NCBI GenBank assembly: GCA_021825365.1
Contig: JAKAHR010000031.1
Coordinates: forward strand, 1 to 39,099
From: Nitrospirota bacterium
Lineage (GTDB): Bacteria; Nitrospirota; Thermodesulfovibrionia; Thermodesulfovibrionales; UBA6898
Direction of reading: 5' to 3'
Length of the DNA stretch: 39,099 nucleotides
Shown here: positions 8,843 through 16,986 of the stretch, piece by piece
Layout of the letters: each line of letters starts with the position of its first letter
Numbering within the stretch: the stretch's first letter is position 1
Notes under the pieces: model-generated
The model's input: only the letters and a program-made list of their open reading frames with translations
Told to the model about the DNA's origin: nothing
Databases searched by the model: none
Translations under genes and position numbers: made by a program

Positions 8843-8873
8843 TGCTGCCGCCTGATTTGCATCGGAGTTTAAT

Positions 8874-9065
8874 CTAACAACCGGTCACCCCTTTGTCAAG
8901 AAAGGAGGCAGCAACCATAAAGCGTTCTTCGTGCCCTTCCGGAATGACGATGATGCGAATGAAGGGAATGTTTGACTGCAGGGCGCAATAAGCGGTTTCC
9001 AGGCAAGAAATGCATGTAATGTGATTTTCAGGCTGGATTTGGCCGATTTTGAGGGTATCTGACAT
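8874..9065 (-). CDS. Possible small protein, unrecognised
   Basis: A 63-codon frame begins MSDTLKIGQIQPENH, contains a CxxC (CISC, about 18-21) and ends at TGC TAG-type codons 31 bases before the LOG-family gene on the same strand. Codon use looks acceptable, with many C- or G-ending codons, but there is no ribosome site before the ATG. The family is not recognised. It may be a genuine small gene co-transcribed with the LOG gene or chance. The rest of 8843-9167 holds no other gene I can see. Confidence 0.3.
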   Translation of the reverse strand: MSDTLKIGQIQPENHITCISCLETAYCALQSNIPFIRIIVIPEGHEERFMVAASFLDKGVTGC

Positions 9066-9167
9066 ATAGTTTAGAAGTTGCGCTTATATGCATTCAAGCG
9101 TAGAGTATAAGCAGGGAGTGAGGATTCATTCTCTACTCCCATAGAAAATGAAAGGGGGTGTTAGACC

Positions 9168-9515
9168 ATGTTGACCAGGAATATTGGCGCGGTTTTAGCC
9201 GTACTGGTTATGGTGCTCCTCGTGGCGGCGTTTTCGGCCCAGGCATATGAATATTCGGAGAGCGCACACGCTCCGGTCTTCTATACCGGCACGATAGTGG
9301 GAATCGACCCCGTCTACAAGATCCTGACCATTCAGGCTGGTCCGAGTGATGCTTCCTATTTCACACTGCGTGACGATGCTGCTGTCACGATGTGCCATAA
9401 GAACTTGTCTTTCAACGACCTGAAGATCGGTGAAACGGTGACCGTCTCCTTCTACGAGGAGAGCCTCGGCGGCACCAAATATGTGACTGATGTAGAGACT
9501 GCAATGAAGTGCTGA
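9168..9515 (+). CDS. Small secreted protein of unknown function
   Basis: The 115-aa product has a clear Sec signal peptide: a short basic start (MLTRN), a hydrophobic core to about residue 24, and a likely cut after SAQA. The mature part of about 88 residues looks like a small beta-barrel (TGTIVGIDPVYKILTIQAG, LKIGETVTVSFYEE, TKYVTDVETA) and has two cysteines (in TMCHK and at the C-terminus) that could form a disulphide. The 'TG.I..ID...KTLTI' pattern with 'IGE.V.V.Y' recalls OB-fold or copper-chaperone-like periplasmic proteins, which is only an analogy. AAAGGGGGTG gives a strong ribosome site, and a strong terminator follows the stop, so it is a single-gene unit. Confidence 0.85.
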   Translation: MLTRNIGAVLAVLVMVLLVAAFSAQAYEYSESAHAPVFYTGTIVGIDPVYKILTIQAGPSDASYFTLRDDAAVTMCHKNLSFNDLKIGETVTVSFYEESLGGTKYVTDVETAMKC

Positions 9516-9532
9516 GGCGTTTTCCGCTTAAG

Positions 9533-9565
9533 GGACCGCGGCGATCCCTGCGGTCCTTTTTTTTT
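9533..9565 (+). terminator. Rho-independent terminator after the small secreted protein
   Basis: GGACCGC (9533-9539) pairs with GCGGTCC (9550-9556), and nine T residues follow (9557-9565). It begins 17 bases after the stop codon. Confidence 0.93.
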
Positions 9566-9683
9566 GCATGGATCTGCCCCACGCGGACGCCTCTTCATCC
9601 CGCGCTTGCCGAATGACAACCCTGGTGACTACACTATACTGCATACTGATCCGTGAGACTTCAGAATTACGGAGGATTGAATA

Positions 9684-9710
9684 ATGACCTTATTTTTTGA
9701 GAGTCCATAA
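9684..9710 (+). CDS. Eight-codon mini-ORF coupled to the MnmD gene
   Basis: GGAGG at 9671-9675 is placed eight bases before an ATG that opens a frame of only eight codons (MTLFFESP). The frame stops two bases before the GTG of the downstream methyltransferase gene, which itself has no good ribosome site. This suggests translation of the large gene by re-initiation. Confidence 0.4.
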   Translation: MTLFFESP

Positions 9711-9712
9711 CC

Positions 9713-10411
9713 GTGCAGATTCCTCCCTACCTGGTCAACGAGAGGTATGATGACCGCTATTTCGATGTGGTTAATGCGATCGAAGAGGCAAAGCATATCT
9801 TTTTCCGGGGCAGCGGACTCCCTGACATATTTGCGGCGACTCGGCCCGGGAGGAAGGAATTCAGAATAGGTGAAACAGGTTTCGGCGCAGGCCGTCTTCT
9901 CATCGCACTCTTGGATTTTCTGGATGATTGCGGCGCAAAGGACCTCGAGATAGCCTACCATTCCGTTGAATTGCACCCCGTCACCTCAAAGCGGATGGCT
10001 GCGATACTCGGGGGGTTCAGGAATGAGGTCGGCCCGCTCATTGATCTGCTCGTGCATGCATACGGCAGCCTGGACATCACCAGGCCAGGGTGGCACCGGA
10101 TACGACTCGTCCGGCCTTTTGGCAGGCTGACCCTTAATCTCTGGATCGGCGAGGCCCTTGAAATGGTGCATGCCCTCGCCGCTCCCTGCGACGCATGGTT
10201 TCTCGATGGTCATGGTCCGAAGAAGAACCCCTCCATCTGGCGTCCGGAGCTTCTCCTGGCGATTGGCGAAAAGACGGATGCCGGCGGCAGTTGTGCGACC
10301 TATACAGTTGCCGGCGCAGTGAGACGGGGGCTCATCGCTGCGGGGTTTTCCATCGACCAAAGGCCCGGCTTTGGAGGAAAGAAGGCGGTGCTCAGGGGGA
10401 TTAAACAGTAG
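9713..10411 (+). CDS. mnmD: MnmD-type tRNA 5-methylaminomethyl-2-thiouridine methyltransferase
   Basis: This is a 232-aa stand-alone counterpart of the N-terminal domain of MnmC, a SAM-dependent methyltransferase (Methyltransf_30 / DUF752) that finishes mnm5(s2)U at the tRNA wobble position. Diagnostic stretches are YDDRYFDVVNAIEEAKHIFF (about 12-31), the SAM-binding IGETGFGAGRLLIALLD (about 52-68) and DAWFLDGHGPKKNPSIWRPEL, which matches the family's D-x-W-F-L-D-G-F-x-P-x-K-N-P. A C-terminal VAGAVRRGLIAAGF completes the fold. The FAD oxidase half of MnmC is missing, as in MnmD proteins. The GTG start is the only one possible because an in-frame stop lies 15 bases upstream. Confidence 0.85.
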   Translation: MQIPPYLVNERYDDRYFDVVNAIEEAKHIFFRGSGLPDIFAATRPGRKEFRIGETGFGAGRLLIALLDFLDDCGAKDLEIAYHSVELHPVTSKRMAAILGGFRNEVGPLIDLLVHAYGSLDITRPGWHRIRLVRPFGRLTLNLWIGEALEMVHALAAPCDAWFLDGHGPKKNPSIWRPELLLAIGEKTDAGGSCATYTVAGAVRRGLIAAGFSIDQRPGFGGKKAVLRGIKQ

Positions 10412-10481
10412 CACTTCTCGTCGCGTCTATATTTTTTCGGGTCTTCTTACGATCGGCGATGAACTGAGATATACTCATATC

Positions 10482-10976
10482 ATGAAGACCCTGGCAGGAT
10501 ACCTCTACGTAATAGTTCTCAGCCTGTGGATTGGAGGGATGTCCCTCTTCACCTTCATCCTGACGCCTGTGATCTTCCGATCATATCCTCGCGATACTGC
10601 AGGCGAGTTTGTCGGGAGGCTTTTTCCCTCCTATTTCCTCTTCACCCTGGCGGTCAGCGTGGCTGCGTTCATCCTGTTCGTCCTTTCTTTTCAGGACAGG
10701 GACCCTCTCCGCTACCGGATATCCCTTGTGCTCATCTCCCTTGCGGTCATCATCGCGCTTTACGTAAATTTCAGGCTTCACCCGGAGGTGCGAAGGGTGA
10801 AGCAGGAGGTGCATTCCTTTGAGGCGGACGGAGTCGATAATCCCGCACGGATCAGGTTCCAGAGCCTGCACGCGCAGAGCGCGGTCCTCAACCTTCTCAT
10901 GATCGCCGACGGCCTGGTTTTGCTGATCTTGAAGATGGGCTATTCTACAGTAATCGCCCGGAACGGACAACAGTAG
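10482..10976 (+). CDS. DUF4149-type four-helix membrane protein
   Basis: The 164-aa product from ATG 10482 begins MKTLAGYLYVIVLSLWIGGMSLFTFILTP, then has three more hydrophobic stretches (around 47-67, 79-97 and 138-155). The WIGG start, F...PVIFR and LHPEVRR with a terminal membrane helix are typical of DUF4149/TMEM205-like proteins of unknown function. The frame is open 37 codons further upstream, but that part overlaps the methyltransferase gene and looks non-coding. Its last 37 bases overlap the end of the ferredoxin gene on the other strand. Confidence 0.8.
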   Translation: MKTLAGYLYVIVLSLWIGGMSLFTFILTPVIFRSYPRDTAGEFVGRLFPSYFLFTLAVSVAAFILFVLSFQDRDPLRYRISLVLISLAVIIALYVNFRLHPEVRRVKQEVHSFEADGVDNPARIRFQSLHAQSAVLNLLMIADGLVLLILKMGYSTVIARNGQQ

Positions 10977-11119
10977 ACAACTTCCCTGTATTCCCCGCTG
11001 ACAAACTTCTCATGGTTTATCACCCAGGCCCTGTCATCCCTCATCTCGAAAAACAGGGGGAAGAGTTCGGCACAGGCCCCGCAGCCCTCGCATTTGCTGT
11101 AATCGATATAGGGTATCAC
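10940..11119 (-). CDS. Small single-cluster [4Fe-4S] ferredoxin
   Basis: Reading from a GTG at 11119 gives 59 residues starting MIPYIDYSKCEGCGAC. Cys10, Cys13 and Cys16 form the C-x2-C-x2-C ligand set, and a distal CysCysPro (Cys50-Cys51) supplies the fourth ligand, as in single-cluster ferredoxins of the Desulfovibrio type. ELFPLFFEM and DRAWVI take the place of the usual ELxPxxFEM and KAxV, and the end is FRAITVE. It is a cytoplasmic low-potential electron carrier. The gene has no ATG and is easily overlooked. A perfect TATAAT lies about 40 bases upstream. It sits downstream of a NifX/NafY-like gene on the same strand, so both may belong to an iron-sulphur-linked unit. Confidence 0.85.
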   Translation of the reverse strand: MIPYIDYSKCEGCGACAELFPLFFEMRDDRAWVINHEKFVSGEYREVVYCCPFRAITVE

Positions 11120-11160
11120 GCATCCCCGCCTTCGCCTGTATTCGGTAAGTCCGTATATCC

Positions 11161-11166
11161 ATTATA
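11161..11166 (-). promoter_or_regulatory. Possible -10 element of the ferredoxin gene
   Basis: A perfect TATAAT on the minus strand is followed after about 40 bases by the ferredoxin GTG. No good -35 hexamer is found at 16-18 bases, so this is only a candidate. Confidence 0.4.
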
Positions 11167-11288
11167 CCGTGAAGGGATGTACAAAGCCTTGCCCTGAACC
11201 CCGACCCTCCGGGCAGCCCTGCTCACCCCTGTTTTCGAAGGGGAACTCTTAAAAGAGGAAGCCACAAACTTATTGACGATAGAGCGCT

Positions 11289-11669
11289 TTAGTGAGAACA
11301 CCCCGAGCCCTTCGCATGACCGCCGCAGCAGTGGTTCATCGAATATTCGGAAAGTTGCTCCGTCCGCAGCATGGCGAGGTTGTCAGAGATGCTCACGCCT
11401 GCCGCCCGATATACCCTGACCCCCGCCTGGGCGAGTCTCCCCAGCGCACCGGCCCCTATCCCCCCAACGACTACGGCGTCCACCTTCTGTTCGTCCAGGG
11501 CCTTGAGTGGATTGCAGGCCCCGTGCGCATGAAGCCGGTCGCGGTTGGCAACAGTCAAAATGCTATTCGCAGCGGTATCGACTATAACAAAAAAAGGTGC
11601 GGAACCAAAGTGGTTGTATACCCTGCTCGACATACCGGCATCTTCCTGAACCGGAAAACATATCTTCAT
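11289..11669 (-). CDS. Dinitrogenase iron-molybdenum cofactor family protein (NifX/NafY-like)
   Basis: From the ATG at 11669, preceded by AGGAGG at eight bases, the product is 126 aa. It matches the NitroFeMo-Co domain (PF02579): MKICFPVQEDAGMSSRVYNHFGSAPFFVIVD, then HGACNPLKALDEQKVDAVVVGGIGAGALGRLAQAG. The family includes NifX, NafY and NifB C-terminal domains that bind metal clusters; many members, like this one, lie outside nif clusters and their role is unknown. The C-terminal tail is Cys/His-rich (NHCCGGHAKGSGCSH, last 15 residues), a possible metal site. The frame extends 35 codons upstream, but the ribosome site decides the start. No nif genes are in the window. Confidence 0.85.
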   Translation of the reverse strand: MKICFPVQEDAGMSSRVYNHFGSAPFFVIVDTAANSILTVANRDRLHAHGACNPLKALDEQKVDAVVVGGIGAGALGRLAQAGVRVYRAAGVSISDNLAMLRTEQLSEYSMNHCCGGHAKGSGCSH

Positions 11670-11770
11670 ATCTTTCTCCTCCTGTCTATAATGTAACCTG
11701 CGTCTGGCACCCGTTGAAAGTGTATCATGGGGGGGGATTCTCAACTCCGCGGTCTCGCCCCAACCCTCGG

Positions 11771-13639
11771 TCACCCTGAAACGGCCATTAGATTATCGAG
11801 CTCTTCATCGAATTCTCTTGTCCTGTCTTCGATCTCCATGCGCAGGAGGTCGAGCCTTGCAAAAAGAGCGTCGAGTCGGGATTTCACATCATGGAGCTTT
11901 TTTGTGAGTATTTTCATGCCTTCCACGTCACATTTGAGGGAGGCATCTCTGATTTCGCTATTGCACTGTTCGATCTTTTGTTCCAGCCTTACGACTTCCT
12001 TTTCTGCTGCATCGATGCCTTTTTTGAGGGCGCTCATGGTTTTTGACTTTTTATCCAGCAGCTCTGCCCGCTCACGCCGGAGTTGTTTCTTATTGATAGA
12101 ATTGTTCCGCCCGCTCTTCTTAACACGCGGCGCGCCGGATTCATTTTCACTTTTCCAGCCGACACGGTCAAGGAAGTCCTGGTACGTTCCTTCGAATAAC
12201 GTTACGCGTCCGTCATCAAAGACTATCAGACGGGTAGCGAGGGCGTGGAGCATCATTTCACTGTGCGTTACGATAAGTGCCGCACCGTTGAACTCATCTA
12301 TGGCCTCAACCAGGGAATCATTGGATTCCATATCCAGATGGTTTGTGGGCTCATCAAGCATAAGCATGTTTGAGGGGCTGACGAGCAGCTTGCCCAACAG
12401 CACACGGCTTTTTTCTCCCCCGGAAAGGACGCTGATTTTTTTTAACGCATGGTCCCCGGAAAACATCATGATGCCGCATATTTTGCGTGCCGCACCCCTG
12501 CCGACGTCCGGATGCACGTCCATGATCTCTTCTTCAACGGTCTTGTTCAGGTTAAGGCGGTTAACATTCGTCTGGCCGAAATAGGCCGTCTGGAGCTGAT
12601 CATGATGCCGCACAGAGCCGGTCTTCGCTCCCAGTTCTTTTGCGAGCAGATTCAGCAGTGTCGTTTTTCCCTTGCCGTTCTTCCCGATGATGGCGATACG
12701 GTCCTTCTTTCCGACTGAAAAAGTCAGTCCATCAATCAGGGGAGCGCTGTCATCGTCGAAAGAAAAGGATAGGTCATTCACTTCCATGAGCACCTTCCCG
12801 GTGAAGGACGCCGATTTGAACGAGAAATCAAGGTTTTTTATCTCTGTCAGTTTTTCGAGGCGCTCTTTTTTCTGCAGGGCTTTTATTCGCGACTGAACAG
12901 CCCTGGCCTTCGTTGCCTTTGCCCTGAACCTGTTTATGAAGTCCTCTGTCTCCTTGCGCTTCTTATCATCGTTGACCCTGGTCTTTTCGTGTATCTCTTC
13001 CTCCATCAGCAACTGCTGATAGACTTTTTCGGTCGGGCCCGCTTCTTTCCGCAATTTGCATCGGTGAATCGCCATGGTATGCGTAGTCACCCCATCCATA
13101 AAAGCACGGTCATGGGTAATAATGATGAGTTCCTTCTTCCAGCTGCGCAAAAACTGTGTAAGCCAGCGAAGAGAGAGTATATCAAGGTAGTTGGTCGGCT
13201 CGTCGAGCAGCAGAAGATTGGGGTCGGAGATAAGCACCCTTGCGAGATTAAGACGGACCTGGTATCCCCCGGAGAGCTCAAGTGGATTGAGCGTGAGATC
13301 TTCCAGGGTAAAACCGAGGCCCATGAGAATGATCTCCGCCTTATAGGTCTCATCGATACCGTACTCGTTTTCCGGGAGACTGAGACATGCCTCCTTCAAC
13401 ACACTGTTTTCCGAAAAGCTTATATGCTGCGAAAGATGACCTATCCGATATCCGTTCGGGATACTGATACATCCCGCATCAGGATGTTCCTGCCCCAGGA
13501 TCATTTTAAAGAGAGTGGTCTTGCCGTGGCCGTTCCTGCCGACAAGGCCGACCCGTTCCCCGGGGTTGAGGGTGAACCCGGCTTTATCGAAGATGACCTG
13601 ACGGCCATAACATTTATCGAGGTTGTTTATCTGGATCAT
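11771..13639 (-). CDS. ABC-F family ATP-binding protein
   Basis: ABC-F proteins have two ABC ATPase domains, no membrane part, and act on ribosomes to relieve stalls or antibiotics. The 622-aa sequence shows Walker A at 34-41 (GRNGHGKT), the first signature LSGGYQVRLNLARVL and Walker B LLLLDEPTNYLD. A charged inter-domain linker (about 215-270) follows, then the second set GKNGKGKTT, LSGGEKSRVLLGKLL and LMLDEPTNHLD. The C-terminus (about 525-615) is a predicted coiled coil rich in Lys and Glu. The layout is closest to Uup/YheS-type members. It stands divergent from kup; no terminator is obvious at its end. Confidence 0.93.
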   Translation of the reverse strand: MIQINNLDKCYGRQVIFDKAGFTLNPGERVGLVGRNGHGKTTLFKMILGQEHPDAGCISIPNGYRIGHLSQHISFSENSVLKEACLSLPENEYGIDETYKAEIILMGLGFTLEDLTLNPLELSGGYQVRLNLARVLISDPNLLLLDEPTNYLDILSLRWLTQFLRSWKKELIIITHDRAFMDGVTTHTMAIHRCKLRKEAGPTEKVYQQLLMEEEIHEKTRVNDDKKRKETEDFINRFRAKATKARAVQSRIKALQKKERLEKLTEIKNLDFSFKSASFTGKVLMEVNDLSFSFDDDSAPLIDGLTFSVGKKDRIAIIGKNGKGKTTLLNLLAKELGAKTGSVRHHDQLQTAYFGQTNVNRLNLNKTVEEEIMDVHPDVGRGAARKICGIMMFSGDHALKKISVLSGGEKSRVLLGKLLVSPSNMLMLDEPTNHLDMESNDSLVEAIDEFNGAALIVTHSEMMLHALATRLIVFDDGRVTLFEGTYQDFLDRVGWKSENESGAPRVKKSGRNNSINKKQLRRERAELLDKKSKTMSALKKGIDAAEKEVVRLEQKIEQCNSEIRDASLKCDVEGMKILTKKLHDVKSRLDALFARLDLLRMEIEDRTREFDEELDNLMAVSG

Positions 13640-13968
13640 CTCTTAACTCTCTTTCTTTCCTGACAGATAACTTTTGGTCCTGCCTCTCCCTGTTCCGACT
13701 TCCGCGCTTCCGTATTGCCGACTCCGCCTCTTACACTTCGGCGCAATGTTCCATGCCAGAACAGCGATCCGCCGGGCCTGTTGGACTATGGACTTTGAAA
13801 CGGTGGAACCAGTCAAACTTCCATGCACACTTTTTTCAGGCAGGGTAATAATATACCTTATATTCCGTAGAAAAAGAAAATATCAGGCGGAAGCGAAGCC
13901 CTCCCCTTTTCCCTTGTCTAGTTCAGCCGGGGGGTATAAAATATACAACTTACCCAGGATATAGTGAT
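13640..13968. other. Non-coding region between divergent ABC-F and kup genes
   Basis: This 329-base gap should carry both promoters. The right half is AT-rich with several TATA-like stretches (around 13850-13865 and 13935-13950), but none has a well-spaced -35. I looked for a cyclic-di-AMP (ydaO-type) riboswitch before kup and do not see its conserved core. Short open frames here look like chance. Confidence 0.5.
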
Positions 13969-15780
13969 ATGGAAAAACAATCCTCATTGCTTGGCATGAC
14001 CAAGGCCCTTGGGCTCGTATTCGGGGACATCGGCACCAGCCCCATCTATACGCTGACCGTCGTGTTCCTCATCCTCAAGGCGTCGCCAGACAACATCATC
14101 GGAGTGCTTTCTCTCATCGTCTGGACCCTCGTCACGCTGGTCACCATACAGTACTCCTGGGTAGCCATGAACCTCAGCCGACGCGGCGAGGGCGGCACTA
14201 TCGTGCTGAAGGAGATACTCTCGTCGTTACTGAAATCCAGGAGGGGTAAGGCAGCCGTTGCCATCCTCTCCTTTATCGGCATCTCCCTTCTCATGGGCGA
14301 TGGCGTCATCACCCCGGCGATCAGTATCCTGAGTGCTGTCGAAGGCGCTGTGCTGATACCGGGCCTCGAGCACCTGCCCAAGGGCGTTATCGTCATGGCA
14401 GCGATGATCATCGCAATCGTGCTGTTCGCCTTCCAGAGCAAGGGAACGGAAAAAGTGGCCGGGGCCTTCGGTCCCATCATGGCGCTCTGGATACTTTCTC
14501 TTGCCGGCTCCGGTCTCCTCGCCTTGATGGATGCCCCTGAAGTCCTCAGGGCCCTTTCTCCCGTCGAGGGGATCAGGTTCCTTCTGAACAACGGGCTGAA
14601 GGGATATATCGCGCTGGGAGAGGTGATCCTCTGTGCAACGGGAGGAGAGGCGCTCTATGCCGACATGGGCCACTTGGGCAGCAAGCCGATACGACAGGCC
14701 TGGGGACTGGTCTTCATCGCCCTGGTCATCAATTACCTCGGGCAGGGGGCCTATCTGCTGAAGCATGCTGGAGCCAAGAATATCCTCTTTGAGATGATCT
14801 TTCACCATGCCAGTCCCCTCTACATCCCCTTTCTCATACTGAGCATCACGGCGACCGTGATAGCATCCCAGGCGATGATCAGCGGCATGTTCTCCATCGT
14901 GTATCAGGGGATCACCACCCGTGTGATGCCCATGTTCAAGGTGGACTACACCTCCCAGGAGCGGCGTTCACAGATCTACATATCCTCAGTGAACTGGTTT
15001 CTCCTTATGGCCGTCCTCTTTATCATGCTGGAGTTCAGGGAGTCGAGCAAGCTGGCCGCGGCCTACGGTCTTGCAGTCACCGGGACCATGGCACTGACGG
15101 GCATCATGATGATCCTTATCTTTTTCCGCCGGAAGAACTACCTTCTCACCGCCGTCGCGGTGATCGTCACCTGCATCGACTGCATGTACCTGGGGTCTAA
15201 CCTGTTCAAGATACCCCACGGCGGCTACTGGTCCCTCATCATCGGCGCCGTTCCGCTGCTGACCATAATCATCTATACCCAGGGGCAGCAGAAGCTCTAC
15301 CGGGCAATGGACTTCATGCCACTGGATGACTTCCTCCTGAAATTCAACCGTGTCTATGCCACCTCGGAGAGGATCAAGGGTTCAGTACTCTTCCTGATAA
15401 AGGACGTTGCGGAGATACCCTTCTACATCACCCAGACCATCTTCTACCACGGCATTCTGTATGAGGACAACATCCTCCTTTCCATCGTGAAGAGGGACGA
15501 CCCCTACGGCATCACCGGCTTCTTCAAGCCGGACCTGGCCCCCGGCCTCCGCGTCTTTGAGATACAAATGGGGTATATGGAGGTGATCGACGTCGAGGAG
15601 ATACTCCGGGAGGGGGGCATAGAGGAGAGAGTCGTCTTCTACGGTCTTGAGGACATAGCAGCGACGAACCTCTTCTGGAAGTCCTTCGCCGTGATCAAGA
15701 GGCTGACCCCGCCCTTCATCAAGTTCTACCAGTTCCCTTCCAAGAAGCTCCACGGCGTATTGACAAAGGTGACGATGTAG
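13969..15780 (+). CDS. kup: KUP-family potassium transporter
   Basis: Kup is a proton-coupled potassium importer of the inner membrane. The 603-aa protein begins with the family hallmark LGLVFGDIGTSPIYTL (about 15-30) and has RRGEGGTIVLKEIL and GDGVITPAISILSAVEG. Next come about 12 membrane helices to roughly residue 425, and then a cytoplasmic C-terminal domain (SERIKGSVLFLIKD, YHGILYEDN). The length is typical. The ATG has only a weak ribosome site (AGGAT). It is followed by no clear terminator. The nearness of the kdp operon about 1.5 kb away makes this a potassium-uptake neighbourhood: Kup usually works under ordinary conditions, Kdp under potassium limitation. Confidence 0.95.
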   Translation: MEKQSSLLGMTKALGLVFGDIGTSPIYTLTVVFLILKASPDNIIGVLSLIVWTLVTLVTIQYSWVAMNLSRRGEGGTIVLKEILSSLLKSRRGKAAVAILSFIGISLLMGDGVITPAISILSAVEGAVLIPGLEHLPKGVIVMAAMIIAIVLFAFQSKGTEKVAGAFGPIMALWILSLAGSGLLALMDAPEVLRALSPVEGIRFLLNNGLKGYIALGEVILCATGGEALYADMGHLGSKPIRQAWGLVFIALVINYLGQGAYLLKHAGAKNILFEMIFHHASPLYIPFLILSITATVIASQAMISGMFSIVYQGITTRVMPMFKVDYTSQERRSQIYISSVNWFLLMAVLFIMLEFRESSKLAAAYGLAVTGTMALTGIMMILIFFRRKNYLLTAVAVIVTCIDCMYLGSNLFKIPHGGYWSLIIGAVPLLTIIIYTQGQQKLYRAMDFMPLDDFLLKFNRVYATSERIKGSVLFLIKDVAEIPFYITQTIFYHGILYEDNILLSIVKRDDPYGITGFFKPDLAPGLRVFEIQMGYMEVIDVEEILREGGIEERVVFYGLEDIAATNLFWKSFAVIKRLTPPFIKFYQFPSKKLHGVLTKVTM

Positions 15781-16086
15781 CGCACAGGGGTGGCCAAACG
15801 GCAGCCGGTCGGTACGTTATCCGGTATCGCCATGCAGCCACGGCGGAGCGACGGCTACTCACAGAAGCTAACACAAGAAAGTCGCCGTTGTGGCGTGTGA
15901 TGTTCTTCCTGAATTAAACGCCAAAACAATCATCGCAACCAGTGCTGCTTACTATTGCAAATCATCAGTGATTCATCCTAATGAACTGGAACACCGCTCA
16001 ACTACTACTCTGCAGCAGCTCTATGTGCAATAGTCGTAAAGATCATAAGTCCGTTTCTCCAGGATAGTACAAGCCCAGGTGAGAAG
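15781..16086. other. Gap between kup and the FGE-domain gene
   Basis: This stretch of about 306 bases between two converging genes has no good hairpin terminator and no gene I can support. A plus-strand frame stays open from about 15872 to 16033, but lacks an ATG, a ribosome site and recognisable similarity. Confidence 0.4.
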
Positions 16087-16857
16087 TCACTGTTGAACTG
16101 AAGATCGGACAAGACGAAAACCGAAGTTAATGCGGGTGTTCGGAAAGTTCCGGCCATGGCTATCATGCCTGGCGTACCCCACATGGCCCCAAGTGCCGCC
16201 ACGAAGAACGCGGTAAGTACCAGGCGAACCACCCGGATACGAATCCTGACACCACTCCCATACATTCCCGCTCATATCGCACAGCCCAAAGGGGTTCTTC
16301 CTGCCTCCTATAACCGGTGTGCAGACCGTGCTTGGTTGCCGAACCATAGGTCCCCCAGTATGTCGATACAAATGCATAGAGAGTTCTCCAAAGTCGTTGC
16401 CGGCGGGCCTCGACCAGCTCTGAAGCGCCTCTCCACCGGCCGCAGCGAACTCCCACTCGACTTCGGTAGGAAGGCGAAACACATTTCCGCTCAACGCAGA
16501 AAGCTTCCTGATGTATTCCTGGGTATCATCCCATGAAATCTGCTCTACCGGGTGATTGTCTATGCTAGTCTTGAACGCTGATGGGTTACTCCCCATAACC
16601 GTAATCCACTGCTTCTGCGTCACCTCGGTCTTTCCCATCCAAAAGCCGGACACCTGCTTGTGGCGGACCTGCGACTCCTTGCCGGGCTCGCTCAACCCCA
16701 TCTGTAGTTGCCCACCTGGAATCCACACAAATTCCATGCCGGTAGCGGGATCGATCCACACCTCGACCGATCTTCTATCATTCGCTTTATTGGTGCAATG
16801 AACTGCGCCAAAGAGCGTGAGAAATATCGCCAAGATGAAAGAAAATGCCGTTTTCAT
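16087..16857 (-). CDS. FGE-sulfatase (SUMF1) domain protein, exported
   Basis: The 256-aa protein has the formylglycine-generating-enzyme fold: EFVWIPGGQLQMG (about 42-54), WMGKTEVTQKQWITVMG, HPVEQISWDDTQEYIRKLS, FRLPTEVEWEFAAAGG, NPFGLCDMSGNVWEWCQDSY and the closing RVLRGGTW...NFGFRLVR. Family members include sulfatase-activating enzymes and many proteins of other or unknown role (such as EgtB-type or adhesion-linked ones); with no sulfatase gene nearby its job is open. The N-terminus is a signal sequence with Cys21 at its end, but GAVHC is not a good lipobox because of His at -1. No ribosome site is visible, and an IS3-type remnant ends about 25 bases upstream, so the native promoter may be lost. 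Confidence 0.82.
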   Translation of the reverse strand: MKTAFSFILAIFLTLFGAVHCTNKANDRRSVEVWIDPATGMEFVWIPGGQLQMGLSEPGKESQVRHKQVSGFWMGKTEVTQKQWITVMGSNPSAFKTSIDNHPVEQISWDDTQEYIRKLSALSGNVFRLPTEVEWEFAAAGGEALQSWSRPAGNDFGELSMHLYRHTGGPMVRQPSTVCTPVIGGRKNPFGLCDMSGNVWEWCQDSYPGGSPGTYRVLRGGTWGHVGYARHDSHGRNFPNTRINFGFRLVRSSVQQ

Positions 16858-16874
16858 CGGTGAAGAGTAATCGT

Positions 16875-16986
16875 AAGCTCTCCCATTAGGTAGACACTTT
16901 CAAAGTAGAGTCTCCGGCATTTTTTGTTCCATGTACTCCGCCGGTGTCAAGTCTCCCAGGGAATCATGGGGCCTCCCTGCGTGGTT
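16875..16986 (-). mobile_element. Remnant of an IS3-family insertion sequence (orfB 3' end)
   Basis: On the minus strand 16900-16986 encodes about 28 residues ending in a stop: NHAGRPHDSLGDLTPAEYME and then QKMPETLL. The RPH-SLG-LTPAEY pattern is the C-terminus of IS3-family OrfB (DDE) transposases. Directly upstream in the same frame is a stop, and homology ends, so only the tail is left. After the stop, TGTCTACCTAATGGGAGAGC looks like the element's terminal inverted repeat. The left end of the element is not visible. It separates the FGE-domain gene from kdpE. Confidence 0.7.

Noticed and set aside
9100..9145. Short inverted repeats (GTAGAG/CTCTAC and GGAGT/ACTCC) before the small secreted protein
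   Set aside because: The arms are only five or six bases and mutually exclusive; too weak to call a regulatory RNA.
13640..13968. Possible cyclic-di-AMP riboswitch before kup
   Set aside because: The conserved core sequences of that class are not visible; only AT-rich promoter-like DNA is seen.
15872..16033. A 53-codon plus-strand open stretch beginning near KKVAVVACDVLPEL
   Set aside because: It looks somewhat protein-like, but a stop directly precedes it, there is no ATG or ribosome site, and I recognise no family.
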